From positions 1,240,001-1,304,000 of the forward strand of contig NZ_CP094997.1 in assembly GCF_022869785.1 (NCBI RefSeq): 64,000 nt of DNA, in the 5' to 3' direction. The position numbers and the translations under genes were made by a program. Of the stretch, positions 55,790 through 64,000 are shown in pieces (the first letter of the stretch is position 1; each line of letters begins with the position of its first letter). This DNA is from Dyadobacter chenwenxiniae. Its GTDB lineage: Bacteria; Bacteroidota; Bacteroidia; Cytophagales; Spirosomataceae. A model generated the notes under the pieces. That model was not told the origin of the DNA, did no database searches, and saw only the letters and a list, made by a program, of their open reading frames with translations.

Positions 55790-58246
55790 ATGAAAACTTT
55801 TACAGCAACATTACTCGCCTTAATCCTTTCGCTAGCCACCTTGCAGGCGCAAACCAGCGTCACGATTTCCGGCAGTGTAGCCGACAAGCAAACCAGCAAG
55901 CCTCTAATGTATTGTTCCGTCGCGCTTTTCAAAAGCCTGGATTCGAGTTTGGTAACAGGTGTTTTAACAAGCGAACTGGGTGTTTTCAGGTTTGAAAAAG
56001 TAGTTCCGGGACAGTATTATCTGCAAATACAATACATGGGATACAACAAATCGATTGTTGCAGTTCCGGGAGATATCGGTAGCCATATTCAGGTTCCCGC
56101 CATCCTGCTCGACCCGGATCCGCGGACTTTACAGGAAATAAGCGTCACCTCAGAGCGGCAGGCGCTGGAAAATAAGGTCGATCGGCAGGTTTACCGGGCC
56201 AATCAGTTTCTGGGCAGCCAGGGAGGAACGGCCATCGATGTCTTGAAAAACACACCGTCTGTCACAGTGAACAGCGAAGGAAACATTACACTCCGGGGAT
56301 CATCCGGATTTTTGGTGTTGGTCAATGGGAAACCGGTGCAAAGTGATGCGACAACGGTCCTGAACCAGATACCGGCCAATACGATTGAAAATGTGGAAGT
56401 GATTACCTCGCCGTCCGCCCGGTTTGATCCCGACGGCAAGGCCGGCATCATTAACATTACAACGAAAGCGGGAGCGGTGGAAAGCAGGTCTTTTTCGGCA
56501 AACATTCAGGGCGGCTTCCCGGCTATTTACCGTTATGATAATCTGGAAAGCCCATTGCGTTTCGGCGCAGATGCGACGTTTAACATCCGATCCGGCAAAT
56601 GGGATTTTAACCTGAGCGGCAATTATTTACGGAACGACATTGCAGGACAGCGCACCGGAGATGTAAACACGACCATTGACAACGTATTCACCTCGTTTCC
56701 TTCTGACGGCGAGCGCAGTTTCACCCGCTATAATTATACTGCACGAAGCTCCGTTTCTTTCACTCCGAATGCCCGCAATACATTTTCAGCAGGTATTTAT
56801 ACCGGATTTCGTTCGCTATCACGTCGCGCCGACATTGTTTATCATAACGTAAAAACAGACCTTATTTCAGGTGACACAGTAGGGCAGATCACCTATTTCA
56901 ATTCCAACGTGGCGCGGAAATCCGGAAGGATCACATTAGGTAATCTGGACTATACGCACACTTTTGATAATAAATCAGCACTGGCCATTTCCGGGCTTGT
57001 GGAGCATGCAGACGTGGATGGGCTTACTACTAATCTTAATTTGCAAGAACCAGACAGAAAAACGCTTCTGCAGAGCAACCGGAACCCGAGTAAAAACCCC
57101 TTGGATGCGTTCAGGATAAAAGCTGATTATACAGTAAATGTGGGGACAGGGAAACTGGAAACAGGTTATCAGTATCGCAGTCAAATTCAGAAGGGGAGTT
57201 TTCAGTATCTGGACCTGAATTTAGAAAGCGGGGACTTCATCGTATTGCCGGAATTCAGCAGCAATACGAAAGTCGATAACGATATTCATTCGGTATATGG
57301 ACAGTATTCGGCCAAATCCGGCAAATTGGAATACATTGCCGGCTTACGATATGAATATGCAACGCGCGCATTCACCGCAGGCACACAGCAAACATTGAAC
57401 CTCAACTTATCGAATCTTTTTCCTTCGCTCAATCTGCAATATCAAGTAAGCAGTTCGCTCCGAACCAAAATTGGTTATAGCAAACGCGTGCAACGCGCGA
57501 CGAACAGTGAGCTAAATCCTTTTCCCGAACGGGAGCATTCCGAGACACTCGAATCCGGCGATCCGCAAATCCTGCCAGAGTTTATTGACCTTTCTGAGTT
57601 AGGTGTGGTGAAGGATTTAGAAAAGGGAACTGTTTTTGCAACCATCTATAATCAGCGAATCAAAAATGTGGTGAACCGTGTCAACAGCGTTTATAATGAC
57701 ACGATATTGAATCGCATTTACACCAATGCCGGATTAGCAACTTCCTGGGGCCTCGAGGCAGGCACAACATTAAACCTGGCGAAATGGTGGCAGTTTTACG
57801 GAGGCGGGAATTTATATCATTATAAAATAAAGGGAGCCCTTTTCGACGATAATGTAAATGTCAGCACGTCGAGCTGGGTATACTCGATTAATGCCAATAC
57901 AACTATTAAATTTTCAAGGACTTTTCAATTGCAGGGCGCGCTGAATTATTTGTCAAAACGCGTCACTGCGCAAGGCGAGGATTCACGATTTATCACGCCC
58001 AGTTTATCTGCAAGAAAAACACTTCTTAAAGGGAAATTGGCTGCAACCTTGCAATGGCAAAACGTGGATCTGGGGCTCTTTGGTTCGAACAGGCAACGGA
58101 TCACGACATTTGGAAAGGACTTCTTTACCACCACCAACTACATTCAGGAAACAGATATCTTTATGATTAACCTGAGTTATAATTTCAACCAGACTTCGAA
58201 GAAAGCAAAATTACCGGCGAGTGAATTTGGCGAGAAGGAGTTTTGA
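55790..58246 (+). CDS. TonB-dependent outer-membrane beta-barrel receptor (OMP_b-brl_3 type)
   Basis: The product is 818 residues from ATG 55790, whose signal peptide ends LATLQAQ; the frame is open upstream but reads into the AraC gene. A CarboxypepD_reg-like domain (VTISGSVADKQTSKPLMYC) is followed by a plug region with QGGTAIDVLKNTPSVTVNSEGNITLRG and FLVLVNGKP, and an OMP_b-brl_3 barrel ending FMINLSYNFNQTSKKAKL. It lacks the SusC signature and a SusD partner, so it belongs to the smaller TonB-receptor-like group often used for peptides, metals or signalling. The adjacent AraC regulator suggests induction by a specific substrate. Confidence 0.9.
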   Translation: MKTFTATLLALILSLATLQAQTSVTISGSVADKQTSKPLMYCSVALFKSLDSSLVTGVLTSELGVFRFEKVVPGQYYLQIQYMGYNKSIVAVPGDIGSHIQVPAILLDPDPRTLQEISVTSERQALENKVDRQVYRANQFLGSQGGTAIDVLKNTPSVTVNSEGNITLRGSSGFLVLVNGKPVQSDATTVLNQIPANTIENVEVITSPSARFDPDGKAGIINITTKAGAVESRSFSANIQGGFPAIYRYDNLESPLRFGADATFNIRSGKWDFNLSGNYLRNDIAGQRTGDVNTTIDNVFTSFPSDGERSFTRYNYTARSSVSFTPNARNTFSAGIYTGFRSLSRRADIVYHNVKTDLISGDTVGQITYFNSNVARKSGRITLGNLDYTHTFDNKSALAISGLVEHADVDGLTTNLNLQEPDRKTLLQSNRNPSKNPLDAFRIKADYTVNVGTGKLETGYQYRSQIQKGSFQYLDLNLESGDFIVLPEFSSNTKVDNDIHSVYGQYSAKSGKLEYIAGLRYEYATRAFTAGTQQTLNLNLSNLFPSLNLQYQVSSSLRTKIGYSKRVQRATNSELNPFPEREHSETLESGDPQILPEFIDLSELGVVKDLEKGTVFATIYNQRIKNVVNRVNSVYNDTILNRIYTNAGLATSWGLEAGTTLNLAKWWQFYGGGNLYHYKIKGALFDDNVNVSTSSWVYSINANTTIKFSRTFQLQGALNYLSKRVTAQGEDSRFITPSLSARKTLLKGKLAATLQWQNVDLGLFGSNRQRITTFGKDFFTTTNYIQETDIFMINLSYNFNQTSKKAKLPASEFGEKEF

Positions 58247-58275
58247 AAAGGCCTTTTTTTTGATAGAGTGAATCG

Positions 58276-58866
58276 CTATTTTCTTAAAATTCCTTTTTCA
58301 ACGCTCTCATTGATAAGCTGTTCCGCATATTGCCAGATCGAATCTGACCCTTGTTGAATAATTTGTTTTTTGTTGTAAACCTTTTCATAGTTTATACCGA
58401 ACTCATTCCAGGTGCCACCGTTGTTAGACGTGTTTTGAAGCAACGGTTCGAGGCGGTCCATGGCACGGGCGAATTTGGCTTCGTTGGTCTGTCCAAGCTC
58501 AAACTCTTCCCAAATAGCAATCAGTTCACCGGCTTGCTCGTCGGGAAGTAACCCAAAGATCCGGTTGGCGGCTTTTCGTTCTTCTTCCGTGTTGCTATGG
58601 TCTTTTTGGGTGTCGTAAATGAAGGTGTCTCCCGCGTCAATCTCCACAATGTCATGGATCAGCAGCATTTTGATTACCCGCAATAAATCGATCGGAAAGT
58701 TGGCGTGACCTGCTAACACGATAGCCATGAGCGACAAATGCCAGCTATGTTCTGCATCATTCTCGTTACGATCGCTATTGATCAGCTTCGTCTTGCGCAG
58801 AATGTATTTGAGCTTATCCACTTCTTTGATAAACTCAATTTGTTTTAAAAGGTCGGCTGGTTGCAT
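58276..58866 (-). CDS. HD domain hydrolase (YfbR-like)
   Basis: The 196-residue protein has the HD metal-dependent phosphohydrolase fold: NDAEHSWHLSLM supplies the first His, LLIHDIVEIDAGDTF the HD pair, and FARAMDRLEPLL the last Asp. It resembles the 5'-nucleotidase YfbR / HD_3 group. Convergent with the receptor gene; the short gap carries AAAAGGCC followed by eight T. Probably cytoplasmic nucleotide salvage, substrate unproven. Confidence 0.9.
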   Translation of the reverse strand: MQPADLLKQIEFIKEVDKLKYILRKTKLINSDRNENDAEHSWHLSLMAIVLAGHANFPIDLLRVIKMLLIHDIVEIDAGDTFIYDTQKDHSNTEEERKAANRIFGLLPDEQAGELIAIWEEFELGQTNEAKFARAMDRLEPLLQNTSNNGGTWNEFGINYEKVYNKKQIIQQGSDSIWQYAEQLINESVEKGILRK

Positions 58867-58930
58867 TTGTATTTTTTATTTGATCAAAACTGAGTGGCAA
58901 TGTAATGCCCGGTCTGTAAATACCGGCAGG

Positions 58931-59284
58931 TTATTCACCGATGATCTTCTTGCGATGCGCTATTCCCCAATCCGTCAGGTTGTTGATGATTGTTTTCAAT
59001 GTCAGTCCATGGTCGGTAAGCTCATACTGGACCGTGATCGGCTGTGTGTCCAGGACCGTTCGCTTAATGAGCTGATTAATTTCCAGTTCCTTTAATTCCT
59101 TGCTCAGCATTTTGTTGGAAATGCCGACTACGTCGTTCAGAATGTCTGAAAATCTCCTTTTGTTATAATAGCAAATAGAAGAGATGATAGATATTTTCCA
59201 TTTACCATTCAGCACATCCATCGAATCCTGGACGGCCATCATTTCCTTTTTGTGTTTGTCGTTTTGACGCGGTTCGCATTGCAT
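58931..59284 (-). CDS. HxlR family helix-turn-helix regulator
   Basis: The 117-residue winged-helix regulator of the HxlR family shows VLNGKWKISIISSICYYNKRRFSDI, ISNKMLSKELKELEINQLIKRTV and VQYELTDHGLTL. Cys residues at the N-terminus (MQCEPRQN) and near the recognition helix are compatible with redox or electrophile sensing, as for YodB/HypR, which is inference. It is divergent from the SDR gene, and the 125-bp gap between them holds five GTTAC repeats that probably form its operator. Confidence 0.92.
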   Translation of the reverse strand: MQCEPRQNDKHKKEMMAVQDSMDVLNGKWKISIISSICYYNKRRFSDILNDVVGISNKMLSKELKELEINQLIKRTVLDTQPITVQYELTDHGLTLKTIINNLTDWGIAHRKKIIGE

Positions 59285-59294
59285 AGGTTAGTTG

Positions 59295-59334
59295 GTTACT
59301 TCGATGTTACTGTTACTTTTCGTTACAAAGTTAC
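59295..59334. promoter_or_regulatory. Five GTTAC repeats between HxlR and SDR genes (putative operator)
   Basis: GTTAC occurs at 59295, 59306, 59312, 59322 and 59330, five copies in 40 bp, all on the plus strand. They lie upstream of the SDR -7 box and at the start of the hxlR gene, fitting regulation of both genes by HxlR. Confidence 0.5.
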
Positions 59335-59354
59335 TATTATAAACAGTTGGAACA

Positions 59355-59362
59355 TAACTTTG
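59355..59362 (+). promoter_or_regulatory. Putative -7 box of the SDR gene
   Basis: TAACTTTG matches TAnnTTTG, 47 bp upstream of ATG 59410 and 20 bp after the last GTTAC repeat. The -33 region overlaps those repeats. Confidence 0.5.
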
Positions 59363-59409
59363 TAATTCAAAAAAGAGTGAGAAAGTGAAACCAATTAAGA
59401 GATCAAATC

Positions 59410-60405
59410 ATGAAACAAAATAATTATAACGGCGCGTTGCAGCAACCAGTGGGTTCAGGATTTAATGCCACATCAACCGCCAGTGATGTAATGGAAGGAA
59501 TAGATTTAACAGGAAAAATTGCGATTGTGACCGGCGGATATACCGGAATCGGTCTGGAAACTACCAAAACCTTGGTGGAAGCGGGAGCAACTGTGGTTGT
59601 GCCTGCGAGGAGCATTGACAAGGCCAGGGAAAATTTACGTGGAATCGCGCAGGTGGAAATCGAGGAAATGGACCTGATGGACCCCGATTCCATAGATGCA
59701 TTTGCGGAGAAGTTTTTGGCATCGGGCAGACCGTTGCATCTGCTTATTAATAATGCCGGGATTATGTTCGTGCCACTCCGAAGAAATAGCCGTGGGATTG
59801 AATCGCAGTTAGCAACCAATTATTTAGCACCATTTCAGCTGACTTCAAGATTATGGGGTGCATTGAAAAAAGCCGCTGGCGCCAGAGTGGTGAATGTATC
59901 TTCGCAAGGCCACCAGTTTGCCCCATTTAATTTCGAAGATCCGAATTTTGAGAATTCGGAATACCAAACATTGCAGGCTTACGGGCAGTCCAAAACCGCG
60001 CTTAATTTGTTTTCGCTCGAATTGGACAACCGTGCCAAAGCATCTGGCGTAAGAGCCTACGCAGTGCATCCGGGCAATATCTGGGGAACGGAGCTGACCA
60101 GAGAGGCGCCTCTGGAAATATTGCAGCAATTTGGCTTTTACGACGATAAAGGAAATGTGGTCCCGGAAGTGATCGCATCCCTGAAAACCATCCCGCAAGG
60201 CACAGCCACAACCATCTGGTGCGCTACAAGTCCGTTACTGGCCAACATCGGCGGTGTTTATTGTGAAGATGCGGATGTTGCAGAGCTGGCTTTGGGTCAA
60301 GGGTTTTCAACTGGCGTGAAACCTTACGCATTGGACGAAGCTGCCGCAAAACGCTTATGGGAACTGACCGGGGAACGGTTTGGCATTTCATTTGATATGG
60401 CATGA
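59410..60405 (+). CDS. SDR family NAD(P)-dependent oxidoreductase
   Basis: The 331-residue short-chain dehydrogenase has the Rossmann motif IAIVTGGYTGIGLETTK, the NNAGIM segment, catalytic Ser in VVNVSSQGHQ and YGQSK (Tyr-x3-Lys). The C-terminal part (AVHPGNIWGTELTRE, CATSPLLANIGGVYCEDAD) matches the retinol-dehydrogenase-like oxidoreductase group. Its N-terminal 30 residues are poorly conserved. It is divergently paired with an HxlR regulator, a frequent arrangement for inducible detoxification enzymes. The substrate is unknown. Confidence 0.93.
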   Translation: MKQNNYNGALQQPVGSGFNATSTASDVMEGIDLTGKIAIVTGGYTGIGLETTKTLVEAGATVVVPARSIDKARENLRGIAQVEIEEMDLMDPDSIDAFAEKFLASGRPLHLLINNAGIMFVPLRRNSRGIESQLATNYLAPFQLTSRLWGALKKAAGARVVNVSSQGHQFAPFNFEDPNFENSEYQTLQAYGQSKTALNLFSLELDNRAKASGVRAYAVHPGNIWGTELTREAPLEILQQFGFYDDKGNVVPEVIASLKTIPQGTATTIWCATSPLLANIGGVYCEDADVAELALGQGFSTGVKPYALDEAAAKRLWELTGERFGISFDMA

Positions 60406-60439
60406 TAAATAGGCCTATCGTTTCGGAACAGCGTGAATG

Positions 60440-61897
60440 CTATTCATTTTGAAGCATTCCTGCTTTGTAATACAGGTCTGCAAGCGATTGCTGATATTTT
60501 GTCACAAGCTCTGCCTGTTTCATCATCATGTCAATCAGCTTTGATTCACGGCTGTTGATCAAAAACAATGTGCTTTCTCCCAGGTCGAATTTTTGCAGCT
60601 CGCCGCGAAGCAAAGCTTTCTGGTTCGTAATGCTCTGCGTCTGAATCGACAGCTGCGTCTGGTAGGCTTTCAGGTCGTTGAAGGAGCTGCGGATATTGGT
60701 CCGGATCATTCGCGTTTCGTTTTGGACATCGAGGGTGAGATCCATTTGTTTTACTTTGATCTCGTTCAGTTTACCCCTTGCCGATCTAAGGAAAAGAGGA
60801 AATGAAAAGTCGAAACCAACTTTGTAATTGTTCCAGCCGATATCATAATATTCGGGCACATAGGAAGTGAAATCCCTGCGCGTGGTGAGCAGTGAGCCGC
60901 TTACATTCAGCTTTGGTTTCAGCATTTCGCGCAGGTAATTCCGCTCAATGGCGAGCTGCAAGGATTTGCTGCGCAACATTTGCAGCTTGGGGTGATTGTC
61001 TTCGGCACTGTTTAGCAGGTTGTCCAGCTGATAGGCCGTTACGACGGCCAACGCCGAGTCGGCATTTACGGGAATGGCATCCGCTGGTAATTCCAGCGGA
61101 TTTCCTTTTTCATCCCAAATATGGTTGGAAACAAGCAACCTCGAATTTTGGATCTCAATCTCAATCCGCGCTAGCTGAATGGATCTTTCCTGCACTGTAA
61201 TGAATGCTTCCACAGAATCGATTGCCGGTTTGTCGCCCAGTAAAGCCTGATTACGCGTGGCAATGTATCGTGTATTCGCTAACTCGACCCCGCGGCGGAT
61301 CAGATCGTATTGCTGATGCGCATAAAACCAGTTCCAATAATCTTTTACGGCCTGAAACCACACCTTATTGATTTCATTCACCCTTTCTGCTTCGGCATAA
61401 TCCACCATGATCCGCGATTGCCGTAATGTGTTTCGCCTGGCATCAATCAAAAGTCCCTGACCGATTGGCACGCTGATACCCACGCCACCCAAGCCCGACA
61501 ACGGAGTAGTGGTTTCCGGGTTGGTATATGTGCCAACATTTCTGTCAAAATCAACTTTTAAATCTGCCCCGGCCAGCCATAACGGGACTTTCAGCTCGCT
61601 TGTCCAGTGGTTGTAATATGCCTTTCCGCCGAATTGTTTCTGGTCAAATGACGCTTTCAGGTTTGGATCAAAGCTGCCCAGTGCCTGGGTTACCCGCGCG
61701 CGCGCGGCATCACCCAGCAGCCCGGCCTGTCTGACGACCGGGTTATTCTGCATCACAAGCTCCCGAAGGTCGGCGATTGAAAATATTTTCGAAGTGTCAG
61801 GCGCGCAGGCATTGCCAGCGCGCACGTTTTGCACAAGTAAGCAGGTGCAGAGCAAGACGCCCCATCTTATCATTGCATTCATCTGAGTTCGCTTCAT
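60440..61897 (-). CDS. TolC-family outer-membrane efflux protein
   Basis: The product is about 485 residues from ATG 61897; in-frame starts up to 61960 overlap the HlyD gene and lack a signal peptide. The signal ends LVQNVRAGN. Two OEP repeats follow, with long coiled-coil helices (LRELVMQNNPVVRQAGLLGDAARARVTQALG, KVWFQAVKDYWNWFYAHQQYDLIRRGV, and LNEIKVKQMDLTLDVQNETRMIRT). It starts 1 bp after the HlyD stop, in one operon with HlyD and the ABC protein. It should form the outer-membrane duct of the tripartite exporter. Confidence 0.9.
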   Translation of the reverse strand: MKRTQMNAMIRWGVLLCTCLLVQNVRAGNACAPDTSKIFSIADLRELVMQNNPVVRQAGLLGDAARARVTQALGSFDPNLKASFDQKQFGGKAYYNHWTSELKVPLWLAGADLKVDFDRNVGTYTNPETTTPLSGLGGVGISVPIGQGLLIDARRNTLRQSRIMVDYAEAERVNEINKVWFQAVKDYWNWFYAHQQYDLIRRGVELANTRYIATRNQALLGDKPAIDSVEAFITVQERSIQLARIEIEIQNSRLLVSNHIWDEKGNPLELPADAIPVNADSALAVVTAYQLDNLLNSAEDNHPKLQMLRSKSLQLAIERNYLREMLKPKLNVSGSLLTTRRDFTSYVPEYYDIGWNNYKVGFDFSFPLFLRSARGKLNEIKVKQMDLTLDVQNETRMIRTNIRSSFNDLKAYQTQLSIQTQSITNQKALLRGELQKFDLGESTLFLINSRESKLIDMMMKQAELVTKYQQSLADLYYKAGMLQNE

Positions 61898-61898
61898 G

Positions 61899-63266
61899 CT
61901 ACTTTTTACTTCCACCATCCGTCTTAACAGGCTCACGTTCCAGGCTTGGAGGGAAACCATTCAGCAATCGCCAGATCTCGTACCATATAGGCACAGACCG
62001 CAATATTACCCTTCCATACACACCCGACCCCTGCCGAAGCTGCTTGGGCCATTGCTCATCATTGTAAGGGACCGGGTCCGTGGGGGTTACCAGAATACGA
62101 TATTTACCATTTTCGCTGCTCACCAGATCGATCACTGTTACTTTCCCCGCAAATGTTCCTACTGCCACCGAGGGCCAGCCCGCGAACTGAACCGATGGCC
62201 AGCCTTCAAATTGCAGGCGGACATCGCTACTGTCCAGAATGAGCGGCACGTCCATCGCATCCACATAAATTTCGGCCGCGACACGCGGTTTGGATGGTTG
62301 CAATGTGGCAATGGATTCGCCCTCTTTAATGTTTTCGCCAATCCCGGCTTTCAGTGTTTTGACCACAAAACCATTTTGCGGCGCCCGCACCACATAAAGC
62401 CCGCGACGGATGTCAATGTTGGTAATCTCATTCCGTAACTTGGATATTTCCCCCTGCGCGCTAACACGGCTGGATAGGGCGGAGCTGAGATCAGACCGGG
62501 CCTTGGCGACGGACTCCATGTATTTTGCGCGGATGTTGTCCAGTTCAATGCGCGCATTTTGCAGCGATTGCTGCGAATTGTTCAATTTATTGATCTGGCT
62601 GACCACTTTCGCATTATCCTCCTGCAATTTCAAACGACGGGTCTCAATGTCTGTCAATGAAAAAAGGCCGTTTCGGTATCCCGATTCATAACGCTCGAGG
62701 CGTGATTTGCTGATTTCGAAGAATTTCTGAATCGCCACCAGGTCCGCGCTGTCGGCTTGCACGTAATTAACAGCCTGATCCACTTTGTTTTCCGCTGCGT
62801 TCAGCTGGTATTTCAAGCCCTGTGTCAAGGCGCTGATCTGCGCATTAGTCGCGTCCATTTTTTGTGCAGCAGCACTTTCTGAGCCTTCTTTTGCCCTGAG
62901 CTGTTCTTGCAATCGCTGCGGTAAGTTCGGGTCAAAATAGGATTGGCTTGTTTCTGAGAGCACCAGGATCGTATCACCTTTTTGCACCTGCTGGCCCTCG
63001 CGCACGGCCCAATGTTCAATGCGGCCGCCAATTTGGTTTTGTACGGTCTGCGGCCGGTCTTCGGGCGTTAATGCCGTTACAGTGCCTCTTCCCGGGATCG
63101 TCTGGCGCCAGGGCAGGAAAAGTACGATAACGAAAAGAAACAGGAGGACCAGCATAATGCGGCCCAGCAATCTTGGCCCACGCGTTTTTAATATCTGCCT
63201 GTCCGAAAGCACGCCCAATTCTTCCCAATCAATGCGTTTGGTCAGGTCAATTCCGTGTCTAGCCAT
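61899..63266 (-). CDS. HlyD-family membrane fusion (periplasmic adaptor) protein
   Basis: The product is about 455 residues from ATG 63266 (MARHGIDLTKR), overlapping the ABC gene's end by 8 bp; a start at 63278 would add four residues. A single N-terminal membrane segment (LGRIMLVLLFLFVIVLFLPW) is followed by a biotinyl-lipoyl half (GRIEHWAVREGQQVQKGDTILVL), a long coiled-coil hairpin (about residues 110-265), the returning lipoyl half (VVRAPQNGFVVKTLKAGIGENIKEG) and a beta-barrel end. It links the inner-membrane ABC transporter with the TolC-like duct. Confidence 0.92.
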   Translation of the reverse strand: MARHGIDLTKRIDWEELGVLSDRQILKTRGPRLLGRIMLVLLFLFVIVLFLPWRQTIPGRGTVTALTPEDRPQTVQNQIGGRIEHWAVREGQQVQKGDTILVLSETSQSYFDPNLPQRLQEQLRAKEGSESAAAQKMDATNAQISALTQGLKYQLNAAENKVDQAVNYVQADSADLVAIQKFFEISKSRLERYESGYRNGLFSLTDIETRRLKLQEDNAKVVSQINKLNNSQQSLQNARIELDNIRAKYMESVAKARSDLSSALSSRVSAQGEISKLRNEITNIDIRRGLYVVRAPQNGFVVKTLKAGIGENIKEGESIATLQPSKPRVAAEIYVDAMDVPLILDSSDVRLQFEGWPSVQFAGWPSVAVGTFAGKVTVIDLVSSENGKYRILVTPTDPVPYNDEQWPKQLRQGSGVYGRVILRSVPIWYEIWRLLNGFPPSLEREPVKTDGGSKK

Positions 63267-64000
63267 GGCGCACCTCACTTTCTTCCAATTCCAGATCGGT
63301 TACCGCAGCAAGCTTCTCGCTTCCTGTCACCATATCGAAAATGGTGTCCAAGCTGGTCATAAACTTCTCAATAGCATAGCTGATCTGTACAATGATCACT
63401 TCCGCTGCAACAAATTGTCCAAGTGTCATTTGCCTTTGCACAACATAATAGCAGCCCAAAAAAAGCAGGCCTCCCATCAGCATCGTCCTTAGGATGACCG
63501 AGCTGGCGAAGAACTTGCGAAGGACCCAGAAATGGTCGTTTCTTGCCTGTAAATAATCGGCTGTAATACGGTCGGTATCCACAATCACCTGCCTGAGTTT
63601 ATCCGGCTTTCCCCGGTACCGGTCCAAATCTGCCGCTACGGATTCCAGATAAGCCACAACCTCATATTTATAATGCGACTCTTCTATGCTCGTTTGTACA
63701 CCTCTTTTGTAATACATCAAAAGCACCACAATGGTAGCAACAACCGTCAACAGCCCGAAAGTCATGAAAATGGGGTGGTAGAAAGAAAGTAAAATAGCCG
63801 ATAGCGCGATCTGCACACCTGATGCCACAATGTCGACGAGCAGTTTTGTTAGTCCTTTCTGAATGGTTATTACGTCAAAAAAGCGGTTTACGAGTTCCGG
63901 CGGGTTTTCGCCTTCCAGTTCCGACTTTTTGATTCGCGGAAACCGGTAGGCGAATTCAAGCGCCGCCTTCGTGAATAGCTTTTGTTCAATAAGCTCCACT
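63259..64000 (-). CDS. ABC transporter transmembrane protein, N-terminus cut by window edge
   Basis: About 247 residues are visible; the frame is open to base 64000 and the gene begins beyond it. It holds ABC exporter membrane-domain helices (LLVDIVASGVQIALSAILL, FGLLTVVATIVVLLMYY, RTMLMGGLLFLGCYYVV) and ends at VTGSEKLAAVTDLELEE, the point where the nucleotide-binding domain normally begins. It then stops at 63259, so no ATPase domain follows. The 8-bp overlap with HlyD shows that this is the true end rather than a truncation. The ATPase must be N-terminal or a separate gene beyond the window. It belongs to a type I secretion or efflux operon with HlyD and TolC. Confidence 0.82.
   Translation of the reverse strand, partial: VELIEQKLFTKAALEFAYRFPRIKKSELEGENPPELVNRFFDVITIQKGLTKLLVDIVASGVQIALSAILLSFYHPIFMTFGLLTVVATIVVLLMYYKRGVQTSIEESHYKYEVVAYLESVAADLDRYRGKPDKLRQVIVDTDRITADYLQARNDHFWVLRKFFASSVILRTMLMGGLLFLGCYYVVQRQMTLGQFVAAEVIIVQISYAIEKFMTSLDTIFDMVTGSEKLAAVTDLELEESEVRHG

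Noticed and set aside
1..64000. Defence system, prophage, IS element, rRNA or tRNA gene
   Set aside because: I looked on both strands and saw no transposase, integrase, restriction, toxin-antitoxin, tRNA cloverleaf or rRNA-like sequence.

Overview
This window is a stretch of chromosome from a member of the Bacteroidota, most likely the order Cytophagales (a Dyadobacter- or Spirosoma-like organism; inferred from gene families, not from a marker gene). The pointers are three SusC/SusD pairs, a one-polypeptide hybrid two-component sensor, FtsX/MacB-type permeases that begin MLQNYIKIA, VCBS/UnbV-ASPIC lipoproteins, DUF1264 and DUF4142 lipoproteins, and promoter boxes of the TAnnTTTG type. I see no rRNA or tRNA gene, CRISPR array, transposase or phage gene.

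Layout. (1) 1-13.7 kb is general accessory content: an edge-truncated permease, two small lipoproteins, a translationally coupled trio (glycosyltransferase, flippase-like membrane protein, glycosyltransferase), an EEP-fold phosphatase/nuclease lipoprotein, a siderophore-interacting protein/AraC operon, a RibD-like reductase/DUF1801 operon, a lone acyl carrier protein and a second permease. (2) 13.8-46.7 kb is a large xylan polysaccharide utilisation locus. It holds a divergent hybrid two-component regulator, SusC1-SusD1-GH43, then a second unit GH95-GH43-secreted VOC-ThuA-double CE1 esterase-GH10-SASA/NodB esterase fusion-GH67, then SusC2-SusD2-VCBS/ASPIC lipoprotein. (3) 46.7-58.2 kb holds a YtxH protein, a luciferase-like oxidoreductase, a third SusC/SusD pair without CAZymes, an SNase-like protein, and an AraC regulator beside a TonB-linked outer-membrane protein. 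(4) 58.3-64 kb holds an HD hydrolase, a divergent HxlR/SDR pair, and a TolC-HlyD-ABC export operon that runs off the right edge.

How the xylan genes fit together: GH10 cuts the xylan backbone, GH67 removes (methyl)glucuronic acid, the two GH43 enzymes release xylose and/or arabinose, the CE1 tandem and the SASA/NodB fusion should remove acyl groups, and GH95 should remove alpha-L-galactose or fucose caps. That set suits a highly decorated glucuronoarabinoxylan. The SusC/D pairs would import the products. A shared inverted repeat (consensus GTGTCAWATTGACAC) lies upstream of all three transcription units of this locus and nowhere else that I found, which suggests a common regulator.

Three genes of the locus (the hybrid sensor, SusD2 and the VCBS lipoprotein) each carry a single-base frameshift relative to their families. 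They are either sequencing errors or early decay.
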